DNA of 20,648 nucleotides from positions 4,499 to 25,146 of IMG/VR virus record IMGVR_UViG_3300030106_003533; one strand, written 5' to 3'. Under the pieces are notes generated by a model. It saw nothing but the letters and a program-made list of their open reading frames with translations, was not told the origin of the DNA and ran no database searches. The DNA is from a virus. Numbering within the stretch: the first letter of the stretch is position 1; each line of letters opens with the position of its first letter. A program made the translations under genes and the position numbers. This document shows, one piece after another, positions 1 to 7,640 of the stretch.

Positions 1-158
1 GCTACAAAAGCTGTTGTTCCAGCACTTAGTGTTGCCCCAGAAGAATATAAAGCAAGTTTAAACGTACTTGCAGCACTAGCTCCCGTTGGGGCAAATCTAT
101 GAACCCCCAATAATAATTCTGTTTTGAAAGAGGTACACATTGCTTGTGTGATTGCCAT
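1..158 (-). CDS. Virion structural protein, N-terminal part (runs off the left edge)
   Basis: The first 52 residues of a minus-strand gene are visible, beginning MAITQAMCTSFKTELLLG and continuing into a Gly/Ala/Ser/Thr-rich stretch. The start is the ATG at 158, with GGAG about six bases upstream. This N-terminus resembles a virion protein family common in uncultured marine phages, often encoded next to adaptor and tail genes; that is recollection of the family, not a search. The gene follows the 96-residue gene after a 9-base gap, so it is probably the next member of the virion operon. A GTTTAAAC copy (56-63) lies inside and encodes Phe-Lys. The length and C-terminal domains cannot be seen. 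Confidence 0.75.
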   Translation of the reverse strand, partial: MAITQAMCTSFKTELLLGVHRFAPTGASAASTFKLALYSSGATLSAGTTAFV

Positions 159-167
159 TTTTAACTC

Positions 168-458
168 CTATTCATCTAATAATTTAATTAACTCAGGATG
201 CCCCATTTGGTTAAATCTATTTGCCAAAGTAACATTATGACTTCTGATAGCCTCGTGCATATATTGAATCAACACTTGTTTTATATTTTGTTTAAACACT
301 TCTGCTTGTGCTCTCACTGCTGGATGTGAATCACTACTAATTGATATTATTTTATTTAAAGCTCTTTCTGATATTTCTTCTGGTGTAAATCCTCTATTAG
401 AGGTTGTATGAACCTGCACATCTCCACCTAATAAACTTGCTGCTCCGTTACCTATCAT
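168..458 (-). CDS. Small conserved phage protein, unknown function
   Basis: This 96-residue protein begins MIGNGAASLLGGDVQVHTTS and has a mostly helical, mixed-charge C-terminal half. The segments GFTPEEISERALNKII and HNVTLANRFNQMGHPEL look like a small family regularly found beside adaptor genes in marine phages. No catalytic motif, signal peptide or membrane segment is visible. Its ATG overlaps the end of the adaptor gene as ATGA, so translation is probably coupled. Context suggests a structural or assembly role. It carries a GTTTAAAC copy at 290-297 (Phe-Lys). The gene call is strong, but its function is unknown. Confidence 0.85.
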   Translation of the reverse strand: MIGNGAASLLGGDVQVHTTSNRGFTPEEISERALNKIISISSDSHPAVRAQAEVFKQNIKQVLIQYMHEAIRSHNVTLANRFNQMGHPELIKLLDE

Positions 459-1132
459 TTAACCTGATACCTCGCTTGTTCTGTTCTGTACATATCTTGA
501 CGATTTTTACCTTCACTTAGCTGTTTAAGCCCTGTCATAGACTGATTATACTTGTCTGTGTATGTTTTATAAACATCAGGTTCACCTTTCATAAAGATGT
601 GAGCTTCGATCAAAGTTCCGTAAAGCAACACAGAACTATAGTTATCGCCTACCCAAGAAGTGCCTGCTGTAACTATGGACTCTGGGTAATAAAAATAATG
701 TAACTCCATAGAATAATCCTCATCTGGAGTTGGTGCGACTATATATGAATTATCGTCAAACAAAGCGTAATGCGTAGGCTTGCCTGTGCTATTTGGATTA
801 GGAAAAGATTCTCTTATGTAATTAACATCTTTATTCAAAAGATAAGTGTAGTTACTGGATGAGTCTATTACTGCTAAAGAAAAATTTGCAATCCAGTCAG
901 AGGGAACTGATAAATACTGATTTCCAGTGCTAAGGCTTCCAGTTACATTTTTTCTTAAATTTAAAATTTGAATAGCATTATATATTTTTTGTTCAGCTTG
1001 TTTAATAAACGTGTTTACCTGTTCATTGCTAGTTAGAGTAATAGAATTACCTGCACTATCCGTAAAGGAGGTGTCAGGAAAATCATTCTCCACATAGCCC
1101 TTAACAGTTTCATAAAGCTCAGTGTAGTTCAT
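455..1132 (-). CDS. Head-tail adaptor protein (SU10 adaptor-like)
   Basis: This 225-residue protein looks like the phage adaptor family named after phage SU10. Such proteins sit under the portal ring and connect the filled head to the tail. Family-like features are a helical N-terminus with FIKQAEQKIYNAIQ, then LRKNVTGSL, LSVPSDWIANFSLAVI, LLNKDVNYIRESFPNP, a beta strand LHYFYYPESIV, and a late helix LLYGTLIEAHIFMKGEPDVY. The length suits the family. The ATG overlaps the stop of the upstream 53-residue gene as TAATG. The second adaptor-like protein at 1667-2380 differs in sequence and is probably the other ring of the neck. The assignment rests on recognised motifs. Confidence 0.8.
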   Translation of the reverse strand: MNYTELYETVKGYVENDFPDTSFTDSAGNSITLTSNEQVNTFIKQAEQKIYNAIQILNLRKNVTGSLSTGNQYLSVPSDWIANFSLAVIDSSSNYTYLLNKDVNYIRESFPNPNSTGKPTHYALFDDNSYIVAPTPDEDYSMELHYFYYPESIVTAGTSWVGDNYSSVLLYGTLIEAHIFMKGEPDVYKTYTDKYNQSMTGLKQLSEGKNRQDMYRTEQARYQVK

Positions 1133-1293
1133 TATCCATTTCTTCCAGAGAACTTAGTACCCTTTGTTGCAGCCCCAGTTCCTCTAATCTTTACAGTTTG
1201 AGTGTTTGGTATATTGTTTGGATAACCAGATGTTTTTGGAACTGGAACTTCAATCGGTGATTTATATATTCCGTTCATTTTTCCTGTTTTCAT
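1132..1293 (-). CDS. Small basic protein with a C-terminal RGTGAATKG motif
   Basis: This is a 53-residue frame, MKTGKMNGIY...FSGRNG, starting at the ATG at 1293 behind AGGAG and ending in TAATG, which overlaps the adaptor start. The C-terminal RGTGAATKGTKF stretch is like a short Gly/Lys motif I associate with small proteins of marine phages. The gene fills an otherwise empty 170-base gap in a tightly packed operon, which supports its being real. The protein is basic, probably unstructured, and has no cysteines or membrane segment. A role as a minor virion or assembly protein is only inferred from position. Confidence 0.75.
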   Translation of the reverse strand: MKTGKMNGIYKSPIEVPVPKTSGYPNNIPNTQTVKIRGTGAATKGTKFSGRNG

Positions 1294-1301
1294 AACTACT
1301 C

Positions 1302-1667
1302 CTAACTAATTTGAATGGTGACTGTTACACTTCCTAAATTTGTGTTTCCTATTAAACTGTTTCTATATCCAAGATTAAAAGGATCTTGCAATCCTACTGG
1401 ATTAAAACCATATTGAAAGTTTCTTGCTTTAGACTCTGCAAAAGCATTTAAGTCAGGTCTAGGATTTCTCAAAGCCTGTGGATCATCAATCGGTTTCATT
1501 CCAACTTGTAATTGAGGCTGATCCTTTTCAAAACACTCAGGGCAAACTAATATGTTTACCTTTTTTGTTTTGATTGTCAGTTGTTTTAACTTCTTTAACT
1601 TATATCTAAATCCGCACCTATCACATTCTGCGATAGCGTGTTTACCAGAGGCAAAACTTCTGCCCAT
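1302..1667 (-). CDS. Zinc-ribbon phage protein
   Basis: This 121-residue protein has two CxxC knuckles (C15/C18 in ECDRCGF and C42/C45 in VCPECFE) separated by 23 residues, a layout suited to one zinc ion. The N-terminus MGRSFASGKHAIAECDRC, the segment DDPQALRNPRPDL and a C-terminus ending TVTVTI recall a family widespread in marine phages beside neck genes. No nuclease motif is visible, so a role in DNA ends, head completion or protein contacts is not settled. The start overlaps the stop of the upstream adaptor-like gene as TAATG. The zinc-ribbon call is firm and the biological role unknown. Confidence 0.8.
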   Translation of the reverse strand: MGRSFASGKHAIAECDRCGFRYKLKKLKQLTIKTKKVNILVCPECFEKDQPQLQVGMKPIDDPQALRNPRPDLNAFAESKARNFQYGFNPVGLQDPFNLGYRNSLIGNTNLGSVTVTIQIS

Positions 1668-2380
1668 TACACCGCAGAGAAAGAGCTAGTTGGAACTATG
1701 CGTATTGATGCTTTTTCTCTGTCCTCTTCTGATGCCAACTTCCATTGGTCTTGATAATCTTGCTTTAAGGCAGCAACTCTTCCCTCTGCTCCTGGTATTT
1801 TAGCAGACAAATAGTATGCTAAACCAGCGATTAAACAGTTATAAAACCGAAAAGGTATAGCTGGTGTGTTGACTCCATTGCCTGAGTCATCAATCCTTTT
1901 AAGTCTCCAATAGACAAAAGTGTAAGTTGTGGCTGCATCAGGGGCTGGATATAAATTTATTACAGGGGGCAAAACTCCTGTGGGAGTAGTAGCCCCAGAT
2001 CTTCTGTCAATGTAAACCTGTATAGGTCTTCCAGTGGCGTTTTTGTTAGGTATTGTTGCGTAAGTTGAAACGCTTATTCTAGTAACACTTAGATCTTGTT
2101 GTTCACTTCCAGTTCCTGTTCTTATAACGTGTTCTAATAAATCGATGGTGTCATTTGGTAATTCATAAGTTATCGTGCCAGAAGAAAGAGCGACTGAACC
2201 CTCTTCAACTGTCCATAAGTTAACTCCACGATTCGCCCATTCCACTGTTAACAAATTTAAAGATCTTCTGGCTGTTCTAAAATGATAGCCAGTTCTAGCC
2301 TCTGATCCACATCTTTCAAAAGCCTCTTCTATAATCTCATTAACATCTGGAGTAAAACTTGTTGTGCCTGTAGTAGTCAT
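1667..2380 (-). CDS. Neck/stopper-like virion protein (tail-tubular-A or P22 gp4 type)
   Basis: This is a 237-residue protein. Its N-terminal helices DVNEIIEEAFERCG and RTARRSLNLLTVEWANRGVN are typical of head-completion and tail-tubular proteins. They are followed by beta-rich sequence (ITYELPNDTIDLLEHVIRTG) and a late helical pair near FYNCLIAGLAYYLSAKIPG. These features match phage proteins annotated as T7 gp11-like or P22 gp4-like neck components, which extend the portal and retain packaged DNA. It lies beside the SU10-type adaptor, as expected for a neck pair. Its ATG overlaps the upstream stop as ATGA. Which of the two adaptor-like proteins touches the portal cannot be told from sequence. 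Confidence 0.7.
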   Translation of the reverse strand: MTTTGTTSFTPDVNEIIEEAFERCGSEARTGYHFRTARRSLNLLTVEWANRGVNLWTVEEGSVALSSGTITYELPNDTIDLLEHVIRTGTGSEQQDLSVTRISVSTYATIPNKNATGRPIQVYIDRRSGATTPTGVLPPVINLYPAPDAATTYTFVYWRLKRIDDSGNGVNTPAIPFRFYNCLIAGLAYYLSAKIPGAEGRVAALKQDYQDQWKLASEEDREKASIRIVPTSSFSAV

Positions 2381-2670
2381 TTTGCTTTTACGCTATTAAT
2401 ATATTTTCTGTAAACAGCAGCCGAATCTCTTTTTCCCATCACTCTCGCTCTTTGTTCCATCGCAATAGCTGCTTGAATTTTGTGAGCTTTTGAACGACCG
2501 CTTCCTTTAATCTTTGTAACACTTTTGACTGCATCATCTTTTGTAGCAAATTTTAATCCCCTTATAGTTCCTTTAGGGTTTTCGTCAGTGTATAAATCCG
2601 AGTGCTTCTTTGACCTAGCAGGTTGCCCTTTCTTTCTAGGTATTCTAGGATTTGCTTTTTTTACGGACAC
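2377..2670 (-). CDS. Small basic conserved phage protein
   Basis: This 97-residue, Lys/Arg-rich protein contains HSDLYTDENPKGTIRGLKFA, a Ser/Lys-rich middle (KIKGSGRSKAHKIQAAIAME) and a C-terminal helix VYRKYINSVKAK. I recognise the DLYTDENPKGTI-G-KIQAA pattern from hypothetical proteins of marine phages but know no function. The start is a GTG at 2670, with AGGAAA about nine bases upstream, and it overlaps the previous gene by 26 bases. The positive charge suggests DNA or RNA contact, perhaps packaged with the genome; this is inference. It belongs to the run of basic proteins spread over 2.4-7.6 kb. Confidence 0.8.
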   Translation of the reverse strand: MSVKKANPRIPRKKGQPARSKKHSDLYTDENPKGTIRGLKFATKDDAVKSVTKIKGSGRSKAHKIQAAIAMEQRARVMGKRDSAAVYRKYINSVKAK

Positions 2671-2932
2671 TGCGTTTTTTTCCTAAAATAGTTTTAACAT
2701 TAGTAGGCTTTCCACCAGGATTGCCTGCTGCTCTTTTACGTTGTACTGCTGACCTTATCTGTCCTTTAGTCATGGTTTTGGCTTTAGCTCTTGGAACGCA
2801 TTTTGGATAAGCCCTCTTGCTTTTAGAAGCTGACTTTCTTCCACAGGGTTGAAACTTACCTTTCTTTTTCTTTGCTCCAATATCAACCCAATCTCCTTTC
2901 GCACCCTTGCCAAACCACTCTTTGAGAGACAT
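2645..2932 (-). CDS. Small basic conserved phage protein (GDWVDIG type)
   Basis: This 95-residue, strongly cationic protein begins MSLKEWFGKGAKGDWVDIGA and continues with KFQPCGRKSASKSKRAYPKC and MTKGQIRSAVQRKRAAGNPG. Two cysteines (C30, C45) sit in the basic middle. The order WVDIG, FQPCGR, YPKCVP, RAAGNPGGKPTNVKT is a pattern I recognise from small proteins of marine phages, with no established biochemical role that I know. The ATG overlaps the stop of the 56-residue upstream gene as TAATG, with GGAGG nearby. Binding to nucleic acid is plausible from charge alone. The reading frame is certain, the function open. Confidence 0.82.
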   Translation of the reverse strand: MSLKEWFGKGAKGDWVDIGAKKKKGKFQPCGRKSASKSKRAYPKCVPRAKAKTMTKGQIRSAVQRKRAAGNPGGKPTNVKTILGKKRSVRKKSKS

Positions 2933-3102
2933 TATCTATATCCTCCACCTCTTTTTTTGTATGTCCTCACCAACCATGCGTTTGCATAAGCTGATGGATA
3001 CACCTTGAATTTCCGTTTAGCCTCTGCTTTTACACGAGAATACAAAGACGGATTTGTTGGTTTAGGACTCTTAGAGCTAGATTTTGATTTTTTCACAGCC
3101 AT
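2932..3102 (-). CDS. 56-residue conserved basic phage protein
   Basis: This short frame starts at the ATG at 3102, has AGGAG seven bases upstream, and ends in TAA at 2932-2934 overlapping the next start. The protein reads MAVKKSKSSSKSPKPTNPSL, then a helix-like block YSRVKAEAKRKFKVYPSAYA, then NAWLVRTYKKRGGGYR. The block VKAEAKRKFKVYPSAYANAW followed by YKKRGG is one I know from small proteins of marine and other large DNA phages, which makes this a real gene despite its size. The function is unknown; the charge suggests binding to nucleic acid. It fills the only gap between 2932 and 3119. Confidence 0.85.
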   Translation of the reverse strand: MAVKKSKSSSKSPKPTNPSLYSRVKAEAKRKFKVYPSAYANAWLVRTYKKRGGGYR

Positions 3103-3118
3103 TATAAACTCCTAACTT

Positions 3119-4549
3119 TTATTTTCCACCTATTGGAGCAGGTCTACCTCCTCCTTTTCCTCCCATGCCTCCAAAGCCGCCACCAAAACTAGGTCTCATT
3201 TGTTGTTGAAAACCATAACTTTGTGGTTGTCTAAATGGCTGGGAAAAACCTCCCGTAGGTTGAAATCGATTAAAAAAAGGTTGTGAGTATTGTTGACTCA
3301 TATACGGATTATAACCCATGTTAAAATAACTTGGTGGTGGAGGTGGTGGAGCAAACGATCTAAAAGGACTAAAACTAGGTCTTCCAAACTGAGATTGTGA
3401 TCCTGGAAAAGGTCTGCTATGTACCGCAGCAGCTCTAGGCATAGAGTAAGGGTTAAACGTTATATCTGAGTAACGAGGTCTCTGTGCTATATTTTGTCTA
3501 GCTATTGCACCTCTAAGTTCAAAAGGGTTTAAATATGTTCCAGACTGAATAAGACCTTGCAATTGAGATTGACTTGGATCAAACCCCATATTTTGCCTAT
3601 ATAGATCTCTTGCTCTGGATGCAAACTCTCCACCCTCTATCGCTGCCTGTCTAAACGCTCTTGGATCTTGCATTAGATCTGGTCTTACATTTCTATAATA
3701 ATCTAACCCTGATAAACGTGGATCTCTAGCAAGCACTTGTTGAAAAGTGCTAAACACAGGGCTTGTTTGTCTAAGCTCTGGAATAGCTCTTTGAAAGAAT
3801 TGTTCTCTGGTCAATCCACTAGCTCCCTCTTGAGCAGCTTGTGACTCAGGCTCTCTGCCCAAAATGTCCATGTATCTTTGAAAACCCACTGAAGCTGAAT
3901 CAGGAACAAAAGGTTGATTGGCTTGTTTGTCAGCTTCAGCTTGTAATCCTAAAGCCTGATCCCTTGTTATTACATTTCCAGAAGGATCACGATAAATAGT
4001 TTCTGTCCCCCCCATGCCTAAAGGTTTTTCCTCTGTAGTGTATGCTGGAGTAGAGGTGACAGAGGAAGATGCACTTGGAGGTTCAACGGGTTCGGTGGAA
4101 GTTCCCGTAACTGCACCCTCCTCTGTCGTAGGAGGTGTATAACCAGGTACAGAGGTCATCTCTGTTTGCAAGCTCTGTGCTTCTTGAGGATCTAAATCCG
4201 ACCCAAAGCGATTTACATGATATTGTATCTCGTCTGGGGTAGCAGGTCTTCCATAAGTTGTCTCATAAAGTTGATTTATATCCGTAGCGGAGTCAGACGC
4301 TGCTGTGTCTACAGATGGAGTTTGTTCACTAACAACTGGAGCTTCACTAACAACTGGATCTTCAGCAACAACTGGAGGTGGTTGAAACTGAGTTACAACG
4401 CTAGACGGATTAGCTTGAGATTGAGCTAAAGGAGTGCCTCTGGGATTGCCAAATATATCTAGTTCACCAGCACGATAATCTAGATAAGCCTGAGTAACCT
4501 CTGGAGTCCTTTTTGAGGGGTCTGCATATAAAGCAACTAAATTAGACAT
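3119..4549 (-). CDS. Gln/Pro-rich virion-associated protein with DUF4214-like segment
   Basis: This is a 476-residue modular protein. Residues 1-60 are short and mixed, and 56-85 hold Val/Pro/Glu repeats encoded by a tandem 18-base repeat. Residues 91-135 (INQLYETTYGRPATPDEIQY) resemble the DUF4214 helical unit. A second helical part at about 218-335 includes a similar YMDILGREP segment. The C-terminal 130 residues are disordered and rich in Pro, Gln, Phe, Tyr and Gly, with a run of six prolines and Gly-rich blocks near the end. DUF4214-like units occur in secreted and phage structural proteins. Position among virion genes suggests a structural or ejected protein. The Shine-Dalgarno is weak. 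Function is not established. Confidence 0.75.
   Translation of the reverse strand: MSNLVALYADPSKRTPEVTQAYLDYRAGELDIFGNPRGTPLAQSQANPSSVVTQFQPPPVVAEDPVVSEAPVVSEQTPSVDTAASDSATDINQLYETTYGRPATPDEIQYHVNRFGSDLDPQEAQSLQTEMTSVPGYTPPTTEEGAVTGTSTEPVEPPSASSSVTSTPAYTTEEKPLGMGGTETIYRDPSGNVITRDQALGLQAEADKQANQPFVPDSASVGFQRYMDILGREPESQAAQEGASGLTREQFFQRAIPELRQTSPVFSTFQQVLARDPRLSGLDYYRNVRPDLMQDPRAFRQAAIEGGEFASRARDLYRQNMGFDPSQSQLQGLIQSGTYLNPFELRGAIARQNIAQRPRYSDITFNPYSMPRAAAVHSRPFPGSQSQFGRPSFSPFRSFAPPPPPPSYFNMGYNPYMSQQYSQPFFNRFQPTGGFSQPFRQPQSYGFQQQMRPSFGGGFGGMGGKGGGRPAPIGGK
4325..4378. repeat. Three tandem 18-bp units inside the Gln/Pro-rich gene
   Basis: Three adjacent copies of an 18-base unit are visible: TTCACTAACAACTGGAGC, TTCACTAACAACTGGATC and the diverged TTCAGCAACAACTGGAGG. 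In the minus-strand frame they encode a Val-Val-(Ser/Ala)-Glu-rich linker of the 476-residue protein. The unit length is a multiple of three, so copy number can change without a frameshift. This looks like ordinary slippage in a disordered linker. Confidence 0.9.
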
Positions 4550-4552
4550 TTA

Positions 4553-5344
4553 TTAAATAATCCTACCTTTTGTTTTGCCTTTCATAGCAATTCCATCAGC
4601 TCTTTTTGAAACACCGCCTGCTGAAGAGCCTTTTTTCATCATTCCGCCTCCAGCATAGCCCTTCTTCATCATACCTCCGCCTTTATATTTAAGTCTGCCT
4701 ATACGTCTCGTAGTGGTCATATCTTGAAGTCTAGCTCCTGCACCACCTCCCATGCCTGACCCCAAACGACCTGCTGCTCTTCCAACTTTGGCTGCTTTTT
4801 CTGTTTTTAGTTGAGCCGCCTTTCTAGCTTTTTTTCTTTTTATAAAAGTATCTACTTTTTTTGCATCACGTTTATCTTTAGGATCGCCTTTTTTAACCGA
4901 TCCGCCCGCAGCCATTTTTCCTATTCCATCAGCAGCGTAAAACGGAACTTTTTTTCCGTCTTTTTCAACCATTTTTAGTTTTCCGCCTTGAGCATAACCT
5001 TTTTTCATCATGCCACCACCAGCGTATCCTTTTTTCATCATGCCGCCTTTTTTCATGGGTCTTGCTTGAGTTTTAGGCATTCCTCTAGGCATAGGCATAG
5101 GTGCGGCTGGAGTTTTGGACATACCTCTGGGCATAGGCATTGGCATAGCTTGTCTGCCACCACCCATTCTTGGATTTTCTCTTATTAAATCCATAAGCAT
5201 TTGTACTTGGCTGGGAGACAAATTCATTCCCATTGTGGATTGAAGACCTGCCCCTGCTGCTCCGCCAACTGCTCCCCCAGTAACTCCTCCAGCTTGGTAG
5301 CCTTTTTTCATTCCTCCTTTTGCGTAACCTTTTTTCATTTTCAT
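4553..5344 (-). CDS. Lys/Gly/Met-rich repeat protein with DGIA-GKTKGR C-terminal tag
   Basis: This 263-residue, strongly cationic protein is built from degenerate MKKGYAxGG units (near residues 3-20, 97-121 and 225-245) and two PMPMPRGM units (near 69 and 83). The middle (about 150-220) is Lys/Arg/Ala-rich and probably helical. It ends KRADGIAMKGKTKGRII, almost the same tail as the protein at 6620-7087. There is no signal peptide, enzyme motif or convincing membrane span. Proteins with MKKG(Y/G) repeats are common among marine phage late genes and have no assigned role I know of. The start is the ATG at 5344 behind AGGAG. Binding to DNA, or condensing it, is a guess based on charge. Confidence 0.8.
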   Translation of the reverse strand: MKMKKGYAKGGMKKGYQAGGVTGGAVGGAAGAGLQSTMGMNLSPSQVQMLMDLIRENPRMGGGRQAMPMPMPRGMSKTPAAPMPMPRGMPKTQARPMKKGGMMKKGYAGGGMMKKGYAQGGKLKMVEKDGKKVPFYAADGIGKMAAGGSVKKGDPKDKRDAKKVDTFIKRKKARKAAQLKTEKAAKVGRAAGRLGSGMGGGAGARLQDMTTTRRIGRLKYKGGGMMKKGYAGGGMMKKGSSAGGVSKRADGIAMKGKTKGRII

Positions 5345-5347
5345 TTC

Positions 5348-6022
5348 CTACTCCTCTCGGTATAAATTATTAAATGTTTCTTCTGGGTTCATATAACTAT
5401 CATCCTGTTCAGCACAATGAGTGTACTGACTTGGTCTAAAATCAGGAGCACCCTCGCCTGTAGCCCATAAAGCAGGAGAGGTAACTCTTACTCTGTTATT
5501 AGGAAGTGCAACCATGTTTCCTTTCCATTGTCCGTCCGTTAACACCATAACATGACTCTGCTTGTGTTGGGCTGGACAGTCTGCGATTTCGCTTTCGGTG
5601 TAGTCCACAGTGAAGAGATATCTCGCTGTGTGAAATTCTCCTGCGATTTTGGCAAGCCAAGGGCTTGGTTTGCATCTGTCGAGCGATATGATTGAGTGGT
5701 GGTGCGATGGGCAATCCCAAGGTTGTGCGAGGTGGGTTTCCATTCTTTCTGGAAAGACATCCACTGGGATGTCCCCACATAGTGCCGTGATCGGCATTCT
5801 TGCCCACATTGCCCCTCCTGTGACGTTTTCCAAACCTGCGTCTGGGTCGTCTGCTTCACACCCTGTGAAGATGATTTGAAAGCTGAGACATCTGTCTGGC
5901 ATCGTTGTAACAGCCACTGCCAGTCCGTGTATAAACTCTCCGTGATATTTTTGATGACCATGTGTAAATTCTTGTCTAATCCAAACTTTTGTATAGGGAA
6001 TATTACTTATTAAGTAAGCCAA
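5348..6022 (-). CDS. Conserved phage protein of unknown function, GC-rich body
   Basis: This 224-residue protein begins (TTG)AYLISNIPYTKVWIRQEF and ends with an acidic tail NPEETFNNLYREE. The start is TTG at 6022 behind a perfect GGAGGT, which decides it. The composition is unlike its neighbours: six cysteines, many His, Trp and Pro, and little Lys. It looks like a compact globular domain rather than another basic virion tail. The N-terminal NIPYTKVW and central HGEFIHG segments resemble hypothetical proteins in marine phages. Bases 5581-5880 are 51% GC by my count, well above the flanking genes, which suggests recent transfer or unusual constraint. No catalytic motif is recognised. Confidence 0.8.
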   Translation of the reverse strand: MAYLISNIPYTKVWIRQEFTHGHQKYHGEFIHGLAVAVTTMPDRCLSFQIIFTGCEADDPDAGLENVTGGAMWARMPITALCGDIPVDVFPERMETHLAQPWDCPSHHHSIISLDRCKPSPWLAKIAGEFHTARYLFTVDYTESEIADCPAQHKQSHVMVLTDGQWKGNMVALPNNRVRVTSPALWATGEGAPDFRPSQYTHCAEQDDSYMNPEETFNNLYREE

Positions 6023-6025
6023 TTC

Positions 6026-6604
6026 TTACCTCCGTTTTCTTTTAACCCCTCCAATTACGCCACCTTTCTTCATATTTTTTAAAAGTATTTTGCCCATTCT
6101 TGCAAACTCGTTAACATCCTTCATATCAGGATTTTTTACAGCAACTTTTTTAGATAGAGCTTTAAATCTAGCATTAAAATCAGGGGCTGATGCTCCACCT
6201 TGAGTTCCTTCCTTTGCTCTGCTTACCCTAGCTCCTACAATAGACTTACCAGATATGTTTTTACCAACCCTTGGGCTTACTTTTCTTGTCCTGCCTCCAT
6301 AAACAGAACCATCACCTTTAGAAGCACCTATGTTTTTTGCACTCCCTAAAACTGGTTTTCTAGGTCTTCCTGACCCTTTAAGAGTTTTTGGATCAATATT
6401 TTTAGAACTACCCATCTTCATACTTTTTCTAGCACTTTTAACATCATCTTTTGTTTGAGTTGTAAATCTTTTTCCGTCAAAAGAAAATGTTTTTTTGCCA
6501 GCTTTTCTAGCATCTGAAAAGGCTTGTTTAAACGTTTTTGGTTTTACGTTTCTTGTGCTTTTGCTTCCAAATCCTGAGAACGATTTATAATCACTTGATT
6601 TCAT
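6026..6604 (-). CDS. Basic virion-associated protein with a TFKQAF-FDGKRFTT segment
   Basis: This 192-residue protein is rich in Lys, Arg, Ser and Gly and probably mostly disordered. The most ordered part is near residues 24-52 (KTFKQAFSDARKAG, TFSFDGKRFTTQTKDD), a short helix-then-beta motif I know from many marine phage structural proteins. It is followed by repeated SAKNIG/GKNISGKS-like segments and a C-terminal helix NEFARMGKILLKNMKKGG. The start is the ATG at 6604 with AAGGGG upstream. A GTTTAAAC copy (6526-6533) encodes Phe-Lys in TFKQAF. Its role is unknown, probably a virion or internal head protein from position and charge. Confidence 0.78.
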   Translation of the reverse strand: MKSSDYKSFSGFGSKSTRNVKPKTFKQAFSDARKAGKKTFSFDGKRFTTQTKDDVKSARKSMKMGSSKNIDPKTLKGSGRPRKPVLGSAKNIGASKGDGSVYGGRTRKVSPRVGKNISGKSIVGARVSRAKEGTQGGASAPDFNARFKALSKKVAVKNPDMKDVNEFARMGKILLKNMKKGGVIGGVKRKRR

Positions 6605-6619
6605 TATTTACCCCTTACC

Positions 6620-7087
<468 letters not shown>

Positions 7088-7089
7088 TT

Positions 7090-7362
7090 TTATTTACTCC
7101 CTAATATTTGATATAACGTACCTAGAGTCGCAACAACTGCACCACCTGCACCTGCTGCCCATATAAGAGCTTTCCATCCGCCTTTAGCTTCAGAAAGAAC
7201 TTTGTGTATTTCAGATATAGATTTTTTTATTTCTTCTATATCTTTTTTCATTTCATCCATGTCCTCTTGCATATGTTTAATCTCATTGCCTTGAACAGCA
7301 ACTTTGCTTTCTATCTTAGGAGGGCGACCTCTACGCTTGGCGGCTGGCTTTAACATTTCCAT
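7090..7362 (-). CDS. Holin-like membrane protein with an N-terminal AT-hook-like motif
   Basis: This 90-residue protein has three parts. Residues 9-16 (KRRGRPPK) match the AT-hook core GRP flanked by basic residues, a minor-groove DNA-binding motif. Residues 25-58 (IKHMQEDMDEMKKDIEEIKK and onward) have heptad spacing suited to a coiled coil. Residues 64-87 (KALIWAAGAGGAVVATLGTL) are one hydrophobic membrane span followed by a short tail. Coiled coil plus one C-terminal span is the layout of several small phage holins, which make the timed membrane lesion for lysis. No endolysin is in the window to support this. It overlaps the upstream gene by 13 bases with a weak ribosome site; the second ATG, two codons in, could be used instead. 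Confidence 0.72.
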   Translation of the reverse strand: MEMLKPAAKRRGRPPKIESKVAVQGNEIKHMQEDMDEMKKDIEEIKKSISEIHKVLSEAKGGWKALIWAAGAGGAVVATLGTLYQILGSK

Positions 7363-7640
7363 CGCTTTCTCGCTTGACGTAAACGGCTATTAGGATTTTT
7401 TGCTGCTTTGGGAAATTTTTTCATTTGACCTGCCGATCTCGCACAAAAGGACTTGCGTCTCTTTGCATCTTTAGAGCCAGCTTTAACCTTGCCTGTGACA
7501 GCAGTTTTTAACTTAGAACCAGGATTAGCCCTACGATAGGCAGCCACACCTTTTTTAGTCATGCCTGCACCCTGTTTGGTCGGACGAAAATTGCCCGACT
7601 TCACAGAAGTTCTTATGCCCATGCCTTTAGACTTAGCCAC
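7350..7640 (-). CDS. Small very basic conserved phage protein
   Basis: This 96-residue protein is rich in Lys and Arg. It has GAGMTKKGVAAYRRANPGSK in the middle, KRRKSFCARSAGQMKKFP after it, and a C-terminal RLRQARKRWKC. Cysteines are at 66 and 96. The sequence is a type I recognise as strongly conserved among marine and other environmental phages; a nucleic-acid-binding role is likely from the charge but not shown. The start is GTG at 7640, overlapping the upstream stop by 8 bases, so translation is probably coupled. It sits just before the holin-like gene in the direction of transcription. Confidence 0.82.
   Translation of the reverse strand: MAKSKGMGIRTSVKSGNFRPTKQGAGMTKKGVAAYRRANPGSKLKTAVTGKVKAGSKDAKRRKSFCARSAGQMKKFPKAAKNPNSRLRQARKRWKC

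Noticed and set aside
5499-5961. Long alternative frames within the GC-rich gene
   Set aside because: High GC lowers stop frequency in all frames; only the frame 5348-6022 has a strong ribosome site and packs exactly with its neighbours.
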